DNA from: Commensalibacter oyaizuii
GTDB lineage: Bacteria; Pseudomonadota; Alphaproteobacteria; Acetobacterales; Acetobacteraceae
DNA length: 64,000 bases
Assembly: GCF_029953265.1 (NCBI RefSeq)
Contig: NZ_JASBAO010000001.1
Location: 372,001 to 436,000 of the forward strand
Reading direction: 5' to 3'
Notes under the pieces: generated by a model
Told to the model about the DNA's origin: nothing
The model's database searches: none
The model's input: the letters and a program-made list of their open reading frames with translations, nothing else
Position numbers and translations under genes: made by a program
Shown: positions 27,699 to 37,370 of the stretch, piece after piece
How the letters are laid out: every line of letters begins with the position of its first letter
How positions within the stretch are numbered: the first letter of the stretch is position 1

Positions 27699-28206
27699 AT
27701 GAATACAGCATTTATTAGATCGTCAATATTACTTAACAAAGCGGTGAATTTCAGGATTTGCCGATCAAGTTTTAACTTTTAATCTTGTATTGATAATGCA
27801 AACAAAGTCCTGCGTATAGCTCTGAATAAAGGGTGATGCGGTGTACATTTTGGTAAAAGTAGGCTTTTCCAATAGTTATCTTGAATAACTAAAAAGATCT
27901 CTTTTTTTTGGACAATTGCACCAGATAAAAGTGCTATGTTTAAGGGACATAGAAACGCAGTTTCATAAAAAGTTAGAAGTTAAAGAAATAGATTTTACCA
28001 TTATAAAACTAAGAGTCAGTGCATTTTATGGTATATCTTTGGAGGCTATTTAATTCACGGTACGCGATGCGCATGATCGAGACTATGAGGTGTATGTGCT
28101 TGAAAGGGGTTGAGCTGCTCATTCTCAAGAAACACATCCGATTTCACTGAGTATCTTGTCAGTCATTTCAAAAATCGTTTATGTTCCAGAATTGGATAAT
28201 AGATGA
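27699..28206 (+). pseudogene. Decayed isochorismatase-family cysteine hydrolase
   Basis: No long open frame exists, but family segments can be followed through shifting frames. After ATG 27699 (with AAAGGTAAG upstream) comes D-x-Q-Y-Y-L, then V-L-T-F-N, V-Y-I-L-V-K-V-G-F and A-P-D-K-S-A-M-F-K. From 27964 one frame reads H-K-K-L-E-V-K-E, K-x-R-V-S-A-F-Y-G-x-S-L-E-A, then a TAA, then T-V-R-D-A-H-D-R-D-Y-E-V, TGA at 28111-28113, and A-A-H-S-Q-E-T-H-P up to TGA 28204. The strand carrying the catalytic cysteine, normally between the E-A and T-V-R-D-A segments, is missing, so there is an internal deletion. Frameshifts, stops and the deletion together make it a clear relic. Confidence 0.85.
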
Positions 28207-28518
28207 ACCATAATAAAATATATCGTATAAAATTAACGAGTAGAGTTAATAATATACCACACATATCAAAGTATTTTTCGTCTATTTTAATATTTCTTAC
28301 ACTATTTTTACTGTTTCAATTGAATTAAGGTAAGAATATTTTAGGAATAATTATTATTGCTATACCTTCATTTAATTGCTTATAGGTGGTTAAAGAATAG
28401 GCAAATATTCGTTTTTATTCATTTTTATATAATTCTATTTTGTTTTTATATATTGTTTTTTACGACATCCAAATCTTGGCTTTCTGTCGCTTCATTAATA
28501 TATAATACCATTCATCAC
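28207..28518. other. 312-base stretch without a gene
   Basis: Extremely AT-rich spacer between the decayed hydrolase gene and the end of the convergent TIGR02302-type gene. I see no coding frame, no clear terminator and no repeat. Confidence 0.6.
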
Positions 28519-31101
28519 TTAGAACATATTTAATAATCGATAAATATAATCAAGTTCTTTTTCTGAACGATTGGGGTCATCGGCCCGTTTTCTCAATTCT
28601 TCTTCGATAGCTCTGGCATTTGATTTATTACCTGTTAAATCAATATTAGCGTTTTCGTTTTCAACAGGTCTTCCTAATGGATCTGTTTTTTTATCAGATG
28701 AACCTGAATTGTCAGAAGATGATGGTTTGCTTTGATTTTTCCCAACAGTAAGGACAGGAAAAAAATTAGAGAATTTTTTTGCTTCTTGTTTCATACCTTG
28801 TTTTATAGATTGATTGCCTTTTTGCAAATCTATCAAGGCTTGTTCCTGGTATTTGGCTGCTTTGGTATCATCCTTTTGGGTTAATGCTTGATATGCATCC
28901 TCCATTTCTTGTTCAGCCTTTGATAAATTTTCAATTGGCTGCTTGCTTTCCTGTTGAAATTGACGATGAAGTTCCCGAAGAGCCTGATTCAAAATTCGTT
29001 GATTTTCAGCACTTTGCTGAGTGGTCTGGGTAGTGGATTGTGTTGATTTGCCTTTGTCTGCGCCAATTTCTTTCATTAGTTGTGGGGTTGAGAGCTGGCT
29101 TAGATCCTCACCAGGGCGTAAAATAATGGGGGCAGCTTGGTTTAGCCTGATGTGACTTTGATCTAGTAATAGTTGTTGTTTTTTAATCAGTTCTTCCAAA
29201 GCTTTAGTCAGTTTTTGTAGATGCTCTTGAGATTTTATATGTTCTGATAATTGTTTTAAATCCTCGGGGGTTGCTTGACGTAAAGTATTTAACGCATTAT
29301 TGGCATCCTCTAATTGTTGGGATATTTTATTAATATCGCCTTCACGAATGGTTTTATTAATATCTTTGAACATATCTTCAAAAGCATGAACACTGATAAA
29401 TTGAGCCTTAGATAAATCAAGAGATTCTTGTTGTTTAGTTGGTGTTTGTTTAGTCAACGCAACCATTTTTTGAGCAATTGCATTTTGTAAGCGTTGCAGA
29501 CGAGCATCCAGTTCTTGTTTATCTTGTTGGGTAATTTTATCTTTTCCCAATTGTTGCATTTTTTGTATTTGTTCTTGCACACTGGCTTGGGCCGCACGAA
29601 TTTCAGTATTTGCTCTGGCAATATCGGAATTGCTGTTGTTTCTTTCTTCGATATCTAGGATTAAATCCCATAATCTTGATAATGCTTCTTGTTGCACAGC
29701 TTGTGTTTGTTGATCTGAATAATTTAGAAAATAAATAATAGCAACATAATTTAAGAACAAGTCATAGTCTTTAGTAATATCGGGTTGATCTTGTAAGTTT
29801 GAGAGTGCGTTGATTATCTCTTCTTTTGTAAGTTGTTGTTTTCCATATTGTTGGCGAGCAAGGTTAATTTGTTGAGCGACAGGTGATGAAAACTGACGTT
29901 TTGGCAAGATAAATGATTGTGCGGGGGATGTGGTTGTTTGCCCAGTTACATCAGTCGCCTTCAAAGTTGCCATGGCGTGTTCACCAGGCCATATTGTGCT
30001 GGATAAATCGTGATATTGTTTTTGTTCAATAGTCTTTGGGTGGTCCCCCAGTCCCAATGGAACAGAAAGAAGATGAATGGCCTCATGATCTTGGGTTTTA
30101 GGGATATCAATGTCCAATTGTACTGACTTTACACCATAACGTTGTGCAACCTTAAAGGGAAAAACCGTTTTCCAGTTGGATTTGTCGGTTTTTATTGGGG
30201 CAGTCCAGGTAATTGTTGGTGGATCGTTAGCAGGCATTGTTAAATCCCATTGTGCCAACGTACGCCCTCTGGCCTTAACAGTGATGGTGCCGGAATGGTG
30301 TAAGGTTCCCTCAACTTGCCAATGAGTAGGGTCAAGCTTTTGAATAGAGCGATCTTTTAAAATAGTATGGTTTGAATCAATTAATTCAGGCGGATGAGAA
30401 AGGCCAGAAACAGCAACGTGTAAGCGAGCATATTGGTCAAAAGTTACCGACTTATTATCGGATTTAAGGTAAACAGGGGCACGATGACTGTAGGGTGGTG
30501 AAATAATCCATGCTTGTAAGGTTGCTAGTGGCATGGTGGTATCATCATATCCTGGTCGAAATGCAGATACCAGACGAGAGGATGCATGATTCCCATTATA
30601 AACTACTAAGCCACCACAACCTATTAATAGTACCCCTAAAGCACAGTTTAGATAGGGTTTTTGAAACAATAATTTTGGCAATCCCGTTTTCAAAGGGGGA
30701 AGGTCATTATAAACACGTTGTAAATGAATATCCCACGTTGATTGAGACTGCGCAATTATTGGTGAATCATGAATTGTATATAAAGGGTTAGATGAAAGGC
30801 GATTAACCTTCTCAAGACGTTTTATAATATCTTTGAAAGAAATAGAAGGCAAATTTCGGCTGTAATAAAATATTCCCCCTATGCTTATCCCAGCGAACAG
30901 AACAAGAATAAGGACTCGAATTAAATCAGAGAATTGTTGGGGAATACCCAATAATCCTAAACAGATATAAAACAACCATAATGCCAGCACAAAAGCCAGA
31001 ATTGGCCAACGTTTTTCTAACCAAAAATTGACCTTTGCTATTTTTATTGCTTTTTTAATCTGAGCGTACTGGCGAGGGGGAATAGGATTCATCAATTTCA
31101 A
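28519..31101 (-). CDS. TIGR02302/DUF4175-type membrane protein
   Basis: This is a large alphaproteobacterial protein of unknown function, 860 residues. Two membrane helices lie near residues 33-53 and 60-82 and a third near 152-170. A beta-rich periplasmic region with W-I-S-P-P-Y-S-H-R-A-P-V-Y follows. Then comes a long Gln-rich, coiled-coil region (about 430-760) with A-L-S-N-L-Q and R-L-Q-R-L-Q-N-A-I-A-Q-K. The C-terminus is D-P-L-G-R-P, then R-A-I-E-E-E-L-R-K-R-A-D-D-P-N-R and L-D-Y-I-Y-R-L-L, characteristic of the family. It lies six bases after lysA, its normal neighbour in this class. Confidence 0.92.
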   Translation of the reverse strand: MKLMNPIPPRQYAQIKKAIKIAKVNFWLEKRWPILAFVLALWLFYICLGLLGIPQQFSDLIRVLILVLFAGISIGGIFYYSRNLPSISFKDIIKRLEKVNRLSSNPLYTIHDSPIIAQSQSTWDIHLQRVYNDLPPLKTGLPKLLFQKPYLNCALGVLLIGCGGLVVYNGNHASSRLVSAFRPGYDDTTMPLATLQAWIISPPYSHRAPVYLKSDNKSVTFDQYARLHVAVSGLSHPPELIDSNHTILKDRSIQKLDPTHWQVEGTLHHSGTITVKARGRTLAQWDLTMPANDPPTITWTAPIKTDKSNWKTVFPFKVAQRYGVKSVQLDIDIPKTQDHEAIHLLSVPLGLGDHPKTIEQKQYHDLSSTIWPGEHAMATLKATDVTGQTTTSPAQSFILPKRQFSSPVAQQINLARQQYGKQQLTKEEIINALSNLQDQPDITKDYDLFLNYVAIIYFLNYSDQQTQAVQQEALSRLWDLILDIEERNNSNSDIARANTEIRAAQASVQEQIQKMQQLGKDKITQQDKQELDARLQRLQNAIAQKMVALTKQTPTKQQESLDLSKAQFISVHAFEDMFKDINKTIREGDINKISQQLEDANNALNTLRQATPEDLKQLSEHIKSQEHLQKLTKALEELIKKQQLLLDQSHIRLNQAAPIILRPGEDLSQLSTPQLMKEIGADKGKSTQSTTQTTQQSAENQRILNQALRELHRQFQQESKQPIENLSKAEQEMEDAYQALTQKDDTKAAKYQEQALIDLQKGNQSIKQGMKQEAKKFSNFFPVLTVGKNQSKPSSSDNSGSSDKKTDPLGRPVENENANIDLTGNKSNARAIEEELRKRADDPNRSEKELDYIYRLLNMF

Positions 31102-31107
31102 AATATG

Positions 31108-32448
31108 TTAAATGTTGTTAGGATACCAAGAGGGAACAAGTTCATTTTTCCATAAATCTTCTATGGTTTGTCGGGGCTGAATAATTGCCGATTGGCTTCC
31201 TTTTGTCATGATTTGGGCCGCCAAAGGACGTGCATTATACGTAGAGCTCATAACACTACCATAGGCACCAGCGTCAAAAATGGCAATATAATCACCAGGC
31301 TGCAAAGAGGGTAAGATACGATCACGAGCAAATACATCACCTGATTCACATACAGGGCCATCGATATGAAGGGCTTCAGAAGGACGAAGATAGGCCTCTG
31401 GTGAAATAGGTAAAATACCATGCCATGCTTCATACATTGCAGGGCGTATTAAATCATTCATTGCAGCATCAATAATAATAAAGGGAGGGGTATTGGGGCC
31501 GTTATCTTTGCGTATTAATACTTTACTGATTAAAAGTCCCGATGGCCCAATTAACCATCGACCTGGTTCAATACCCAATTTTAAATCGAGGGGGGCCAAA
31601 ACCTCTTTCATTAATGCTGCAATGTCTTCTGGATTTGCCTCTGGCTCGTTTTGATAAGATATTCCAAACCCGCCACCACAATCCAAGGTTGTTACATCGT
31701 ACCCCTGTGTGCGTGCTGCTTTGATAAGGTCAACCATCCTTAGAAAAGCCTGGCGGTAGGGTGTGGTTGAAGAAATTTGGCTGCCAATATGAACATCAAA
31801 TCCCAAAGGGGTGATATTGGGCAGTTGATAAGCTTCTTTATACACTGTAATGGCTTGTTGATAGGCAATTCCAAATTTATTTTCTGCTAGACCTGTTGTG
31901 ATTTTATGGTGGGTTTTTGCATCAACATCAGGGTTTATGCGTAAACAAATCGCAGCATTTTTTCCAACTTTTTGGGCTATTTTAGATAATTGATGTAATT
32001 CTTCACGGCTTTCAACGTTAATTTGCCCAATTTCTGTTTCAACAGCTAGCCGTAATTCGTCCTCGGTTTTACCTACGCCAGAAAAGCAAATTTTGGATGC
32101 GGGTATATTGGTTTTTAAGGCACGTTTTAATTCGCCACCACTGACAATATCTGCACCAGCGCCTTCTTTTGCTAGTAAATCCAAGATGGCTAAATGCCCG
32201 TTGGCTTTCATTGCATAATGAATAGAAACATCCAACTGTTTATTTTTAAAGGCCTGATTTAATCGTTCGTATCTTGATTTTAAAATATCGCTATTAATAA
32301 TCCAACTGGGGCTGCCATATTGTTCTGCAATAATTTTTAACGAGGTCGTGCCAAATAATAATCCGTCTTTGGGATCAATGGTTATGTCTGGATGCGTTTT
32401 TAAAAATGATTGAACATTGGGATGCAATGGTTGAATTAGCGAAGTCAT
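31108..32448 (-). CDS. lysA: Diaminopimelate decarboxylase
   Basis: LysA decarboxylates meso-diaminopimelate to L-lysine using pyridoxal phosphate. The PLP lysine is K81 in H-Y-A-M-K-A-N. The glycine loop G-G-G-F-G-I, E-P-G-R-W-L, and the C-terminal C-E-S-G-D-V-F-A and D-A-G-A-Y-G motifs are all present. At 446 residues it is slightly longer than the usual 420 because of an N-terminal extension. It completes the lysine route whose dapD and dapE genes are at the left of the window. The TIGR02302-type gene follows after six bases. Confidence 0.97.
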   Translation of the reverse strand: MTSLIQPLHPNVQSFLKTHPDITIDPKDGLLFGTTSLKIIAEQYGSPSWIINSDILKSRYERLNQAFKNKQLDVSIHYAMKANGHLAILDLLAKEGAGADIVSGGELKRALKTNIPASKICFSGVGKTEDELRLAVETEIGQINVESREELHQLSKIAQKVGKNAAICLRINPDVDAKTHHKITTGLAENKFGIAYQQAITVYKEAYQLPNITPLGFDVHIGSQISSTTPYRQAFLRMVDLIKAARTQGYDVTTLDCGGGFGISYQNEPEANPEDIAALMKEVLAPLDLKLGIEPGRWLIGPSGLLISKVLIRKDNGPNTPPFIIIDAAMNDLIRPAMYEAWHGILPISPEAYLRPSEALHIDGPVCESGDVFARDRILPSLQPGDYIAIFDAGAYGSVMSSTYNARPLAAQIMTKGSQSAIIQPRQTIEDLWKNELVPSWYPNNI

Positions 32449-32589
32449 ATATTAAAAGGCCTTTATTAAAGATCATTGTGCATAATCTTAAAGATGAACG
32501 AAGATATTAATTTATCTATTCTTATCTCATCGTGCAAATAAGAAGTGATATGTTTTGATAATTTCTTAATATAAGGATAAAAGAAAAGC

Positions 32590-33348
32590 ATGAGACTATA
32601 TTACGTTTTTTTGTTTATATTTGGGATATTTTTTTGTTTTTTATCTGCAAGTTTCAGCCAAATCATTAAGACACCGAAACTGCCAGGAATAGATCGTAAG
32701 AACGAGCATCGTAAAATCGTTGATGTGTTGCAAGAACCGTGGCAAATTGTGGGCAGAGTGCAAACAGATTTAGGGCAAAAATGCACTGGCTTTTTAATCA
32801 AACCTCGTATCGTTATGACTGCTGCGCATTGCCTTTGGATAAGGAAAACACAACGTTTCATACATCCCCAGTCCGTTCATTTTCTGCTGGGGTATCAACA
32901 TGGAACATACAAAGTTGCTACAAAGGTGCAACAAATTGTTATTACCCAAGGTTATAAAGGAACGTTATCAGGTAAAACATCTGAACAAGATATTCCAAAA
33001 GATAAGGCATTTTTGATTTTACCCACTAATATTCTTTCACCCTCTCAGCTTATTCCTGTTCAGTCAGAGGAAAAGCTGTTAGGTCACGCTGTGTGGTTAG
33101 GAGGGTATGAACAAGATAGAAAAGAAGTTCTATACGCAGACAAACAGTGCACCATTATCAATGTGCTGCATACAAGTTTACCAGAAGCAACATTAGAACA
33201 TAACTGTCAAGGAACATATGGCAGCAGTGGTGCCCCTTTGTTAGCACAAAATGAGGACGGCAAGTGGCGCATTATTGGTATGCAAGTTGCAGCTTTTGGC
33301 AACAAAGCAGGTGGGCTGGCAACAGCATTAACAATTGATAAACAATAA
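32590..33348 (+). CDS. Secreted trypsin-like serine protease
   Basis: This is an S1-family peptidase with a signal peptide (M-R-L-Y-Y, then a hydrophobic stretch to about residue 23). The catalytic triad can be assigned as H80 in T-A-A-H-C, D138 in K-D-K-A-F-L-I-L, and S213 in G-S-S-G-A-P-L-L. Cysteines 65, 81, 187 and 206 could form two disulfides. The N-terminal region resembles the periplasmic V8/glutamyl-endopeptidase-like group. It sits on the opposite strand, between lptM/argH and lysA, genes that are usually adjacent in Alphaproteobacteria, so it looks inserted. Substrate is unknown. Confidence 0.9.
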   Translation: MRLYYVFLFIFGIFFCFLSASFSQIIKTPKLPGIDRKNEHRKIVDVLQEPWQIVGRVQTDLGQKCTGFLIKPRIVMTAAHCLWIRKTQRFIHPQSVHFLLGYQHGTYKVATKVQQIVITQGYKGTLSGKTSEQDIPKDKAFLILPTNILSPSQLIPVQSEEKLLGHAVWLGGYEQDRKEVLYADKQCTIINVLHTSLPEATLEHNCQGTYGSSGAPLLAQNEDGKWRIIGMQVAAFGNKAGGLATALTIDKQ

Positions 33349-33350
33349 AA

Positions 33351-33367
33351 GCCGTAATGAATACGGC
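33351..33367. terminator. Bidirectional hairpin terminator
   Basis: GCCGTA and TACGGC (33351-33356, 33362-33367) form a 6-bp stem with loop ATGAA, with A-rich sequence on the left and T-rich on the right. It lies two bases after the protease stop and 15 bases beyond the lptM stop, so it serves both converging genes. Confidence 0.75.
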
Positions 33368-33381
33368 CTTTATTGTTTACT

Positions 33382-33531
33382 TTAATCCGCAGGGGGATAA
33401 GCGCGAGGATAGGTTACTTTGCTGGGCGGGCCTGGTGGTTTTGGCGGGCCTTTACGCCCACAACCTGAAAGTTGTAACGTGAATGTTGTAAGACAACTTA
33501 TTAGTAAACATAAAGATAAAATACGTCTCAT
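33382..33531 (-). CDS. lptM: Small LptM-like lipoprotein
   Basis: A 49-codon gene too short for usual ORF cut-offs. The product has a signal segment, the lipobox L-S-G-C with Cys24 followed by the hallmark G-R-K-G-P-P, and a proline-rich tail ending P-P-A-D. This matches YifL/LptM, a lipoprotein that helps mature the LptD/LptE lipopolysaccharide translocon in enteric bacteria. Its ATG overlaps the argH stop as ATGA, so translation is coupled. The argH-lptM-lysA order is usual in Proteobacteria; here the protease gene intervenes before lysA. Confidence 0.87.
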   Translation of the reverse strand: MRRILSLCLLISCLTTFTLQLSGCGRKGPPKPPGPPSKVTYPRAYPPAD

Positions 33532-34937
33532 GGGTGATCTTTCAAAATTGAAATCCAGTATTGTGCGGCTTGCAAAACATTTTTAGGGGCTGTTCCGCCT
33601 TCACTAGTGCGTGAAGCAATCGAAGCTTCAACACTTAAAACTGAAAAAATATCTTGGGTAATTTTTGGCTCGATCGTTTGCATATCTGCCAAAGAAATTT
33701 GATCAAGTGTTACATTTTTTTGTTCAGCCAATCCAACGATACGACCTGTAACGTGGTGGGCGGTTCTAAAAGGCATTTGCAATTTTTGAACTAACCAGTC
33801 TGCAAGATCTGTAGCTGTTGAAAATCCAGAACCAGCCCAACGTCGCATATTATCGGTGTTGGCTTTTAAATCAGCAATCATACCTGAACAAGCGGCTAAA
33901 CATAAACCAATTGTATCAGTAGCTGCAAAAACCTGTTCTTTGTCTTCTTGCATATCTTTGGCGTAGGCCAAAGGCAAACCTTTCATAACCGTAAGGAGGC
34001 CAATGAGTGCTCCAGAGATACGACCTACTTTAGCCCTTACAAGCTCGGCTGCATCGGGGTTACGCTTTTGCGGCATAATGGACGAGCCCGTTGTGTATGC
34101 ATCCGATAATTTAATAAAAGAGAATGGCGAAGAACACCAAATAACGATTTCTTCAGCCATTCTAGATAAATGCATTGCCATGATTGACAGGGCTGATAAA
34201 TATTCTAAGGCAAAATCTCGATCAGAGACCGCATCTAAAGAATTTCTCATCGGATGATCAAAACCAAGATTTTTTGCTGTCATCTGACGATCAATTGGAA
34301 ATGACGTTCCAGCAAGTGCAGCTGCACCCAAAGGGCTTTCATTTAAACGTTTGCGAGTGTCGATCAGTCGACCTTTGTCGCGTGATAACATTTCGACATA
34401 AGCCAATAAATGATGTCCAAAAGTAACGGGTTGGGCTGATTGTAAATGTGTAAAGCCTGGCATAGGTACATCGGCATACTCTTGTGCACGTAGCGCCAAA
34501 GTCAGCATCAATTGTTCAACACTGTGAATGACTTCATCAATATTGTCCCGTACCCACAGGCGAAAGTCAGTGGCCACCTGGTCATTTCGTGAACGACCAG
34601 TGTGTAATCTTTTCCCTGCTTCACCAATACGTTCGGCCAGACGGGCCTCTATATTCATATGGATATCTTCTAATGCACGGCTAAATTCAAATTCGTTGTT
34701 TTGAATTTCTTTTTTTATTTGTTCTAGCCCTTGGTGAATGCTGTTTTTATCTTGTTCAGAGATAATGCCAACATTGGCCAACATTTCAGAATGGGCTAAA
34801 GAGCCACGAATGTCTTGTTGCCACATTCTTTTATCAAAATCGATAGAGGCATTAATTTGCTCCATAATCGCAGACGGTCCTTCTGCAAAGCGTCCGCCCC
34901 ATTGTTGGTTAGCCAGTTTTTTTGAGTTCTGTGTCAA
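33528..34937 (-). CDS. argH: Argininosuccinate lyase
   Basis: ArgH splits argininosuccinate into arginine and fumarate, the last step of arginine synthesis. The fumarase/aspartase-superfamily signature [12 protein letters not shown] is intact, as are the T-G-R-S-R-N-D-Q and H-L-Q-S-A-Q-P segments. Its 469 residues are typical. It is the first gene of argH-lptM and is divergent from radC, 95 bases away. Confidence 0.97.
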   Translation of the reverse strand: MTQNSKKLANQQWGGRFAEGPSAIMEQINASIDFDKRMWQQDIRGSLAHSEMLANVGIISEQDKNSIHQGLEQIKKEIQNNEFEFSRALEDIHMNIEARLAERIGEAGKRLHTGRSRNDQVATDFRLWVRDNIDEVIHSVEQLMLTLALRAQEYADVPMPGFTHLQSAQPVTFGHHLLAYVEMLSRDKGRLIDTRKRLNESPLGAAALAGTSFPIDRQMTAKNLGFDHPMRNSLDAVSDRDFALEYLSALSIMAMHLSRMAEEIVIWCSSPFSFIKLSDAYTTGSSIMPQKRNPDAAELVRAKVGRISGALIGLLTVMKGLPLAYAKDMQEDKEQVFAATDTIGLCLAACSGMIADLKANTDNMRRWAGSGFSTATDLADWLVQKLQMPFRTAHHVTGRIVGLAEQKNVTLDQISLADMQTIEPKITQDIFSVLSVEASIASRTSEGGTAPKNVLQAAQYWISILKDHP

Positions 34938-35032
34938 AGGATATGCCTCCTATCTTTTCTTTATGTATGCAAGGATGAATGATATATTTATATCAATTGT
35001 GAAACATCTTTAGATCAGGGATTCTTTTAATA

Positions 35033-35725
35033 ATGGACAAGAGTAATGAGAGTTCATTTTATATCCAAATTAATCATAAAATGAGACAGAGGGTAAAACA
35101 TGCTGAATCCGATCATACGTTGCTTTCACTTTTATCAAAATGGATAAAATTTGATGAAAATATATCAGATTGGCAAAATTTAACCTTATCACGCTTTGGA
35201 TCATTTCCAGCCATTTTAACAGCAAATAAAGATGAATTACAAAAAAGCTTAAATCTTTCAGAAAAAGACTCTGCAAATATTAAGTTATGTTATGAAGTAG
35301 CATTGCGTTTATTAAAAGCAAAAATTTATAATTGTGACATTTTAAAGCATAAAAGGAGACTGATAAATTACTTAATGGCGTATTTGTCACGCAAACAGAC
35401 TGAACATTTTTTACTGTATTTCTTGGATGTTAAGAATCAGGTGATTATTGAAAGTTTGCAAGGATATGGAACCGTAAATACGACATCCGTCTATATTCGA
35501 GAAGTGACCAGGGTCGCTTTGCAATATAATGCTTCGGCTTTGTTTCTTGTGCATAATCATCCCAGTGGTGTTGCAGCGCCATCGCCCGCAGACAAGAAAT
35601 TAACTCAGATGATTATACAAGCGTTAAATATTGTTAACGTCAAAGTTGCAGATCATTTGATAATAGGCAACGGATGTTACTTTTCTTTTTATGAAAATAA
35701 CCTTATCCCTTATCAAAATCTATAG
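35033..35725 (+). CDS. radC: RadC/JAB-domain protein
   Basis: RadC proteins carry a JAB1/MPN metalloprotease-like domain; a DNA-repair role was once proposed but is not supported, and their function is unsettled. The metal motif H-N-H-P-S-G with the later D in S-P-A-D-K-K-L is intact (about residues 175-190). The N-terminal 80 residues contain a degenerate helix-hairpin-helix. The 230-residue length is normal. The end overlaps the end of convergent purK by 23 bases. Confidence 0.93.
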   Translation: MDKSNESSFYIQINHKMRQRVKHAESDHTLLSLLSKWIKFDENISDWQNLTLSRFGSFPAILTANKDELQKSLNLSEKDSANIKLCYEVALRLLKAKIYNCDILKHKRRLINYLMAYLSRKQTEHFLLYFLDVKNQVIIESLQGYGTVNTTSVYIREVTRVALQYNASALFLVHNHPSGVAAPSPADKKLTQMIIQALNIVNVKVADHLIIGNGCYFSFYENNLIPYQNL

Positions 35726-36833
35726 TTTGCAAAATAGACGATACACCAAATTCCCCAGGCAGGCTGTTGTATGGGAATAAGATATTAACATGTCCCATTT
35801 TTCGACCTATCTTGGCATGATCTTTTCCATATAAATGGCCAATCAAACCAGGGGTATTAAGGATTTGAGGCCAAACCTCCATTGTTTTTGGGCCGATAAG
35901 GTTTTTCATTACGGCATCTGAGTGCCTAATGGCGGGTGGGAGAGGAAGATTTGCTACTGCGCGAATATGCATTTCAAACTGATCAATAGGGCAGGCATCC
36001 ATAGTCCAGTGTCCAGAATTATGGGGGCGAGGGGCGATTTCGTTAACTAAAATCATACCATTTTGATCAATAAACATTTCGACCCCTAAGATACCAATCA
36101 AATTTAAAGACTCAGCGATTTTTATAGCTAATTTTTGAGCTTTTGATTGTTGTTCCTTGCATATACGAGCAGGTGCAAAGCTTAAGTCTAAAATGCCGTC
36201 TTTATGCTTATTTTCTGTTGTATCAAAGGTCGAAATAGCGCCTTGCGGGTTGCGGGCCACCATGACACTGACTTCACAGCTAAAAAGGACACGTTTTTCT
36301 GCAATTAGAGGATGTGGTTTTAACGTACCAAATGCATGGACAAAATCATCGTTACTATTTATAACGGCCTGTCCTTTTCCATCATACCCTAATCGCGTTG
36401 TTTTCAAGATGAAAGGATATTGTAATTTTTCAGCAGCTTTTTGACCATCACTCAGTTGATTAACAACCATCCATGATGTTGTTGGTATATTATGTTCTTT
36501 TAGAAATGTCTTTTCTAAAATACGGTCTTGACTGATTCTTAAAATCTGGCCTGAAGGATAAACAGGGCGAATTGCTGATAAAATATCCATACCAGTTGCA
36601 CTGATATTTTCAAATTCAAAGGTAATAACATCTACGGCATTAGCGAATTGTGTTAAAATATTTGGATCATCATAAGCCCCAACCGTGGTCATAGAAGCAA
36701 CCTGGCTGGCTGGTGGATCTGGAATATCAGATAATATGTGAGTACGAAACCCAAGACGAGCAGCAGCAGCAGCAGACATACGACCTAATTGCCCCCCGCC
36801 AACTATACCAATGGTAGAATTAGGAGAAAGCAT
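35703..36833 (-). CDS. purK: 5-(carboxyamino)imidazole ribonucleotide synthase
   Basis: PurK is an ATP-grasp enzyme that carboxylates AIR to N5-CAIR in purine synthesis. The N-terminal G-I-V-G-G-G-Q-L-G-R-M motif, the K-T-T-R-L-G-Y-D-G-K-G ATP-grasp loop and the N-E-I-A-P-R-P-H-N-S-G-H segment are diagnostic. I prefer ATG 36833 to 36845 because GAGG is placed seven bases before it, inside the longer reading. The product is 376 residues. purE lies immediately upstream, so the two consecutive steps are made together. Confidence 0.96.
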   Translation of the reverse strand: MLSPNSTIGIVGGGQLGRMSAAAAARLGFRTHILSDIPDPPASQVASMTTVGAYDDPNILTQFANAVDVITFEFENISATGMDILSAIRPVYPSGQILRISQDRILEKTFLKEHNIPTTSWMVVNQLSDGQKAAEKLQYPFILKTTRLGYDGKGQAVINSNDDFVHAFGTLKPHPLIAEKRVLFSCEVSVMVARNPQGAISTFDTTENKHKDGILDLSFAPARICKEQQSKAQKLAIKIAESLNLIGILGVEMFIDQNGMILVNEIAPRPHNSGHWTMDACPIDQFEMHIRAVANLPLPPAIRHSDAVMKNLIGPKTMEVWPQILNTPGLIGHLYGKDHAKIGRKMGHVNILFPYNSLPGEFGVSSILQTIDFDKG

Positions 36834-36849
36834 TTTAAACCTCATGTTA

Positions 36850-37347
36850 CTAAACAGGGGAAAGAGATACAGATTTTGTTTGTTTGGTTCGCCATTCGAT
36901 TAGACGCTGCTGTAATTGAGTATCTGTAAGCGATAAAATTGATGCTGCCAGCAGTGCTGCATTGATTGCACCAGCTTTACCGATAGCTAATGTACCAACA
37001 GGAATACCTGCTGGCATCTGAACAATCGAAAGTAGACTGTCCTTACCATTAAGAGCATGGGTTTGCATCGGCACACCAAGAACGGGTAAATGCGTCCAAG
37101 CAGCTGTCATTCCTGGTAAATGTGCTGCCCCGCCTGCACCCGCGATAATAACTTTGATACCGCGATCATAGGCAGAGGTGGCGTATTCCTGTAAACGATC
37201 AGGGGTGCGATGGGCTGAAACAATACGAGACTCATGTGGGATTTTTAATTCTTGAAGTAACAATGTCGTATTGCGCATAATGTCCCAATCGGACTGACTA
37301 CCCATAATAACACCGACAAGGGGCAAGGTTTCAACAGACGAGGACAT
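36850..37347 (-). CDS. purE: N5-CAIR mutase
   Basis: PurE converts N5-CAIR to CAIR, the step after PurK. Motifs are V-I-M-G-S-Q-S-D-W near the N-terminus, S-A-H-R-T-P, and [11 protein letters not shown], giving a class I octameric enzyme of about 165 residues. ATG 37347 is preferred over the GTG at 37356 because the conserved domain begins soon after. trcR lies 24 bases upstream on the same strand, which may place all three genes in one transcript. Confidence 0.96.
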   Translation of the reverse strand: MSSSVETLPLVGVIMGSQSDWDIMRNTTLLLQELKIPHESRIVSAHRTPDRLQEYATSAYDRGIKVIIAGAGGAAHLPGMTAAWTHLPVLGVPMQTHALNGKDSLLSIVQMPAGIPVGTLAIGKAGAINAALLAASILSLTDTQLQQRLIEWRTKQTKSVSLSPV

Positions 37348-37370
37348 ATTCACCACTTACTAAAAACTAA

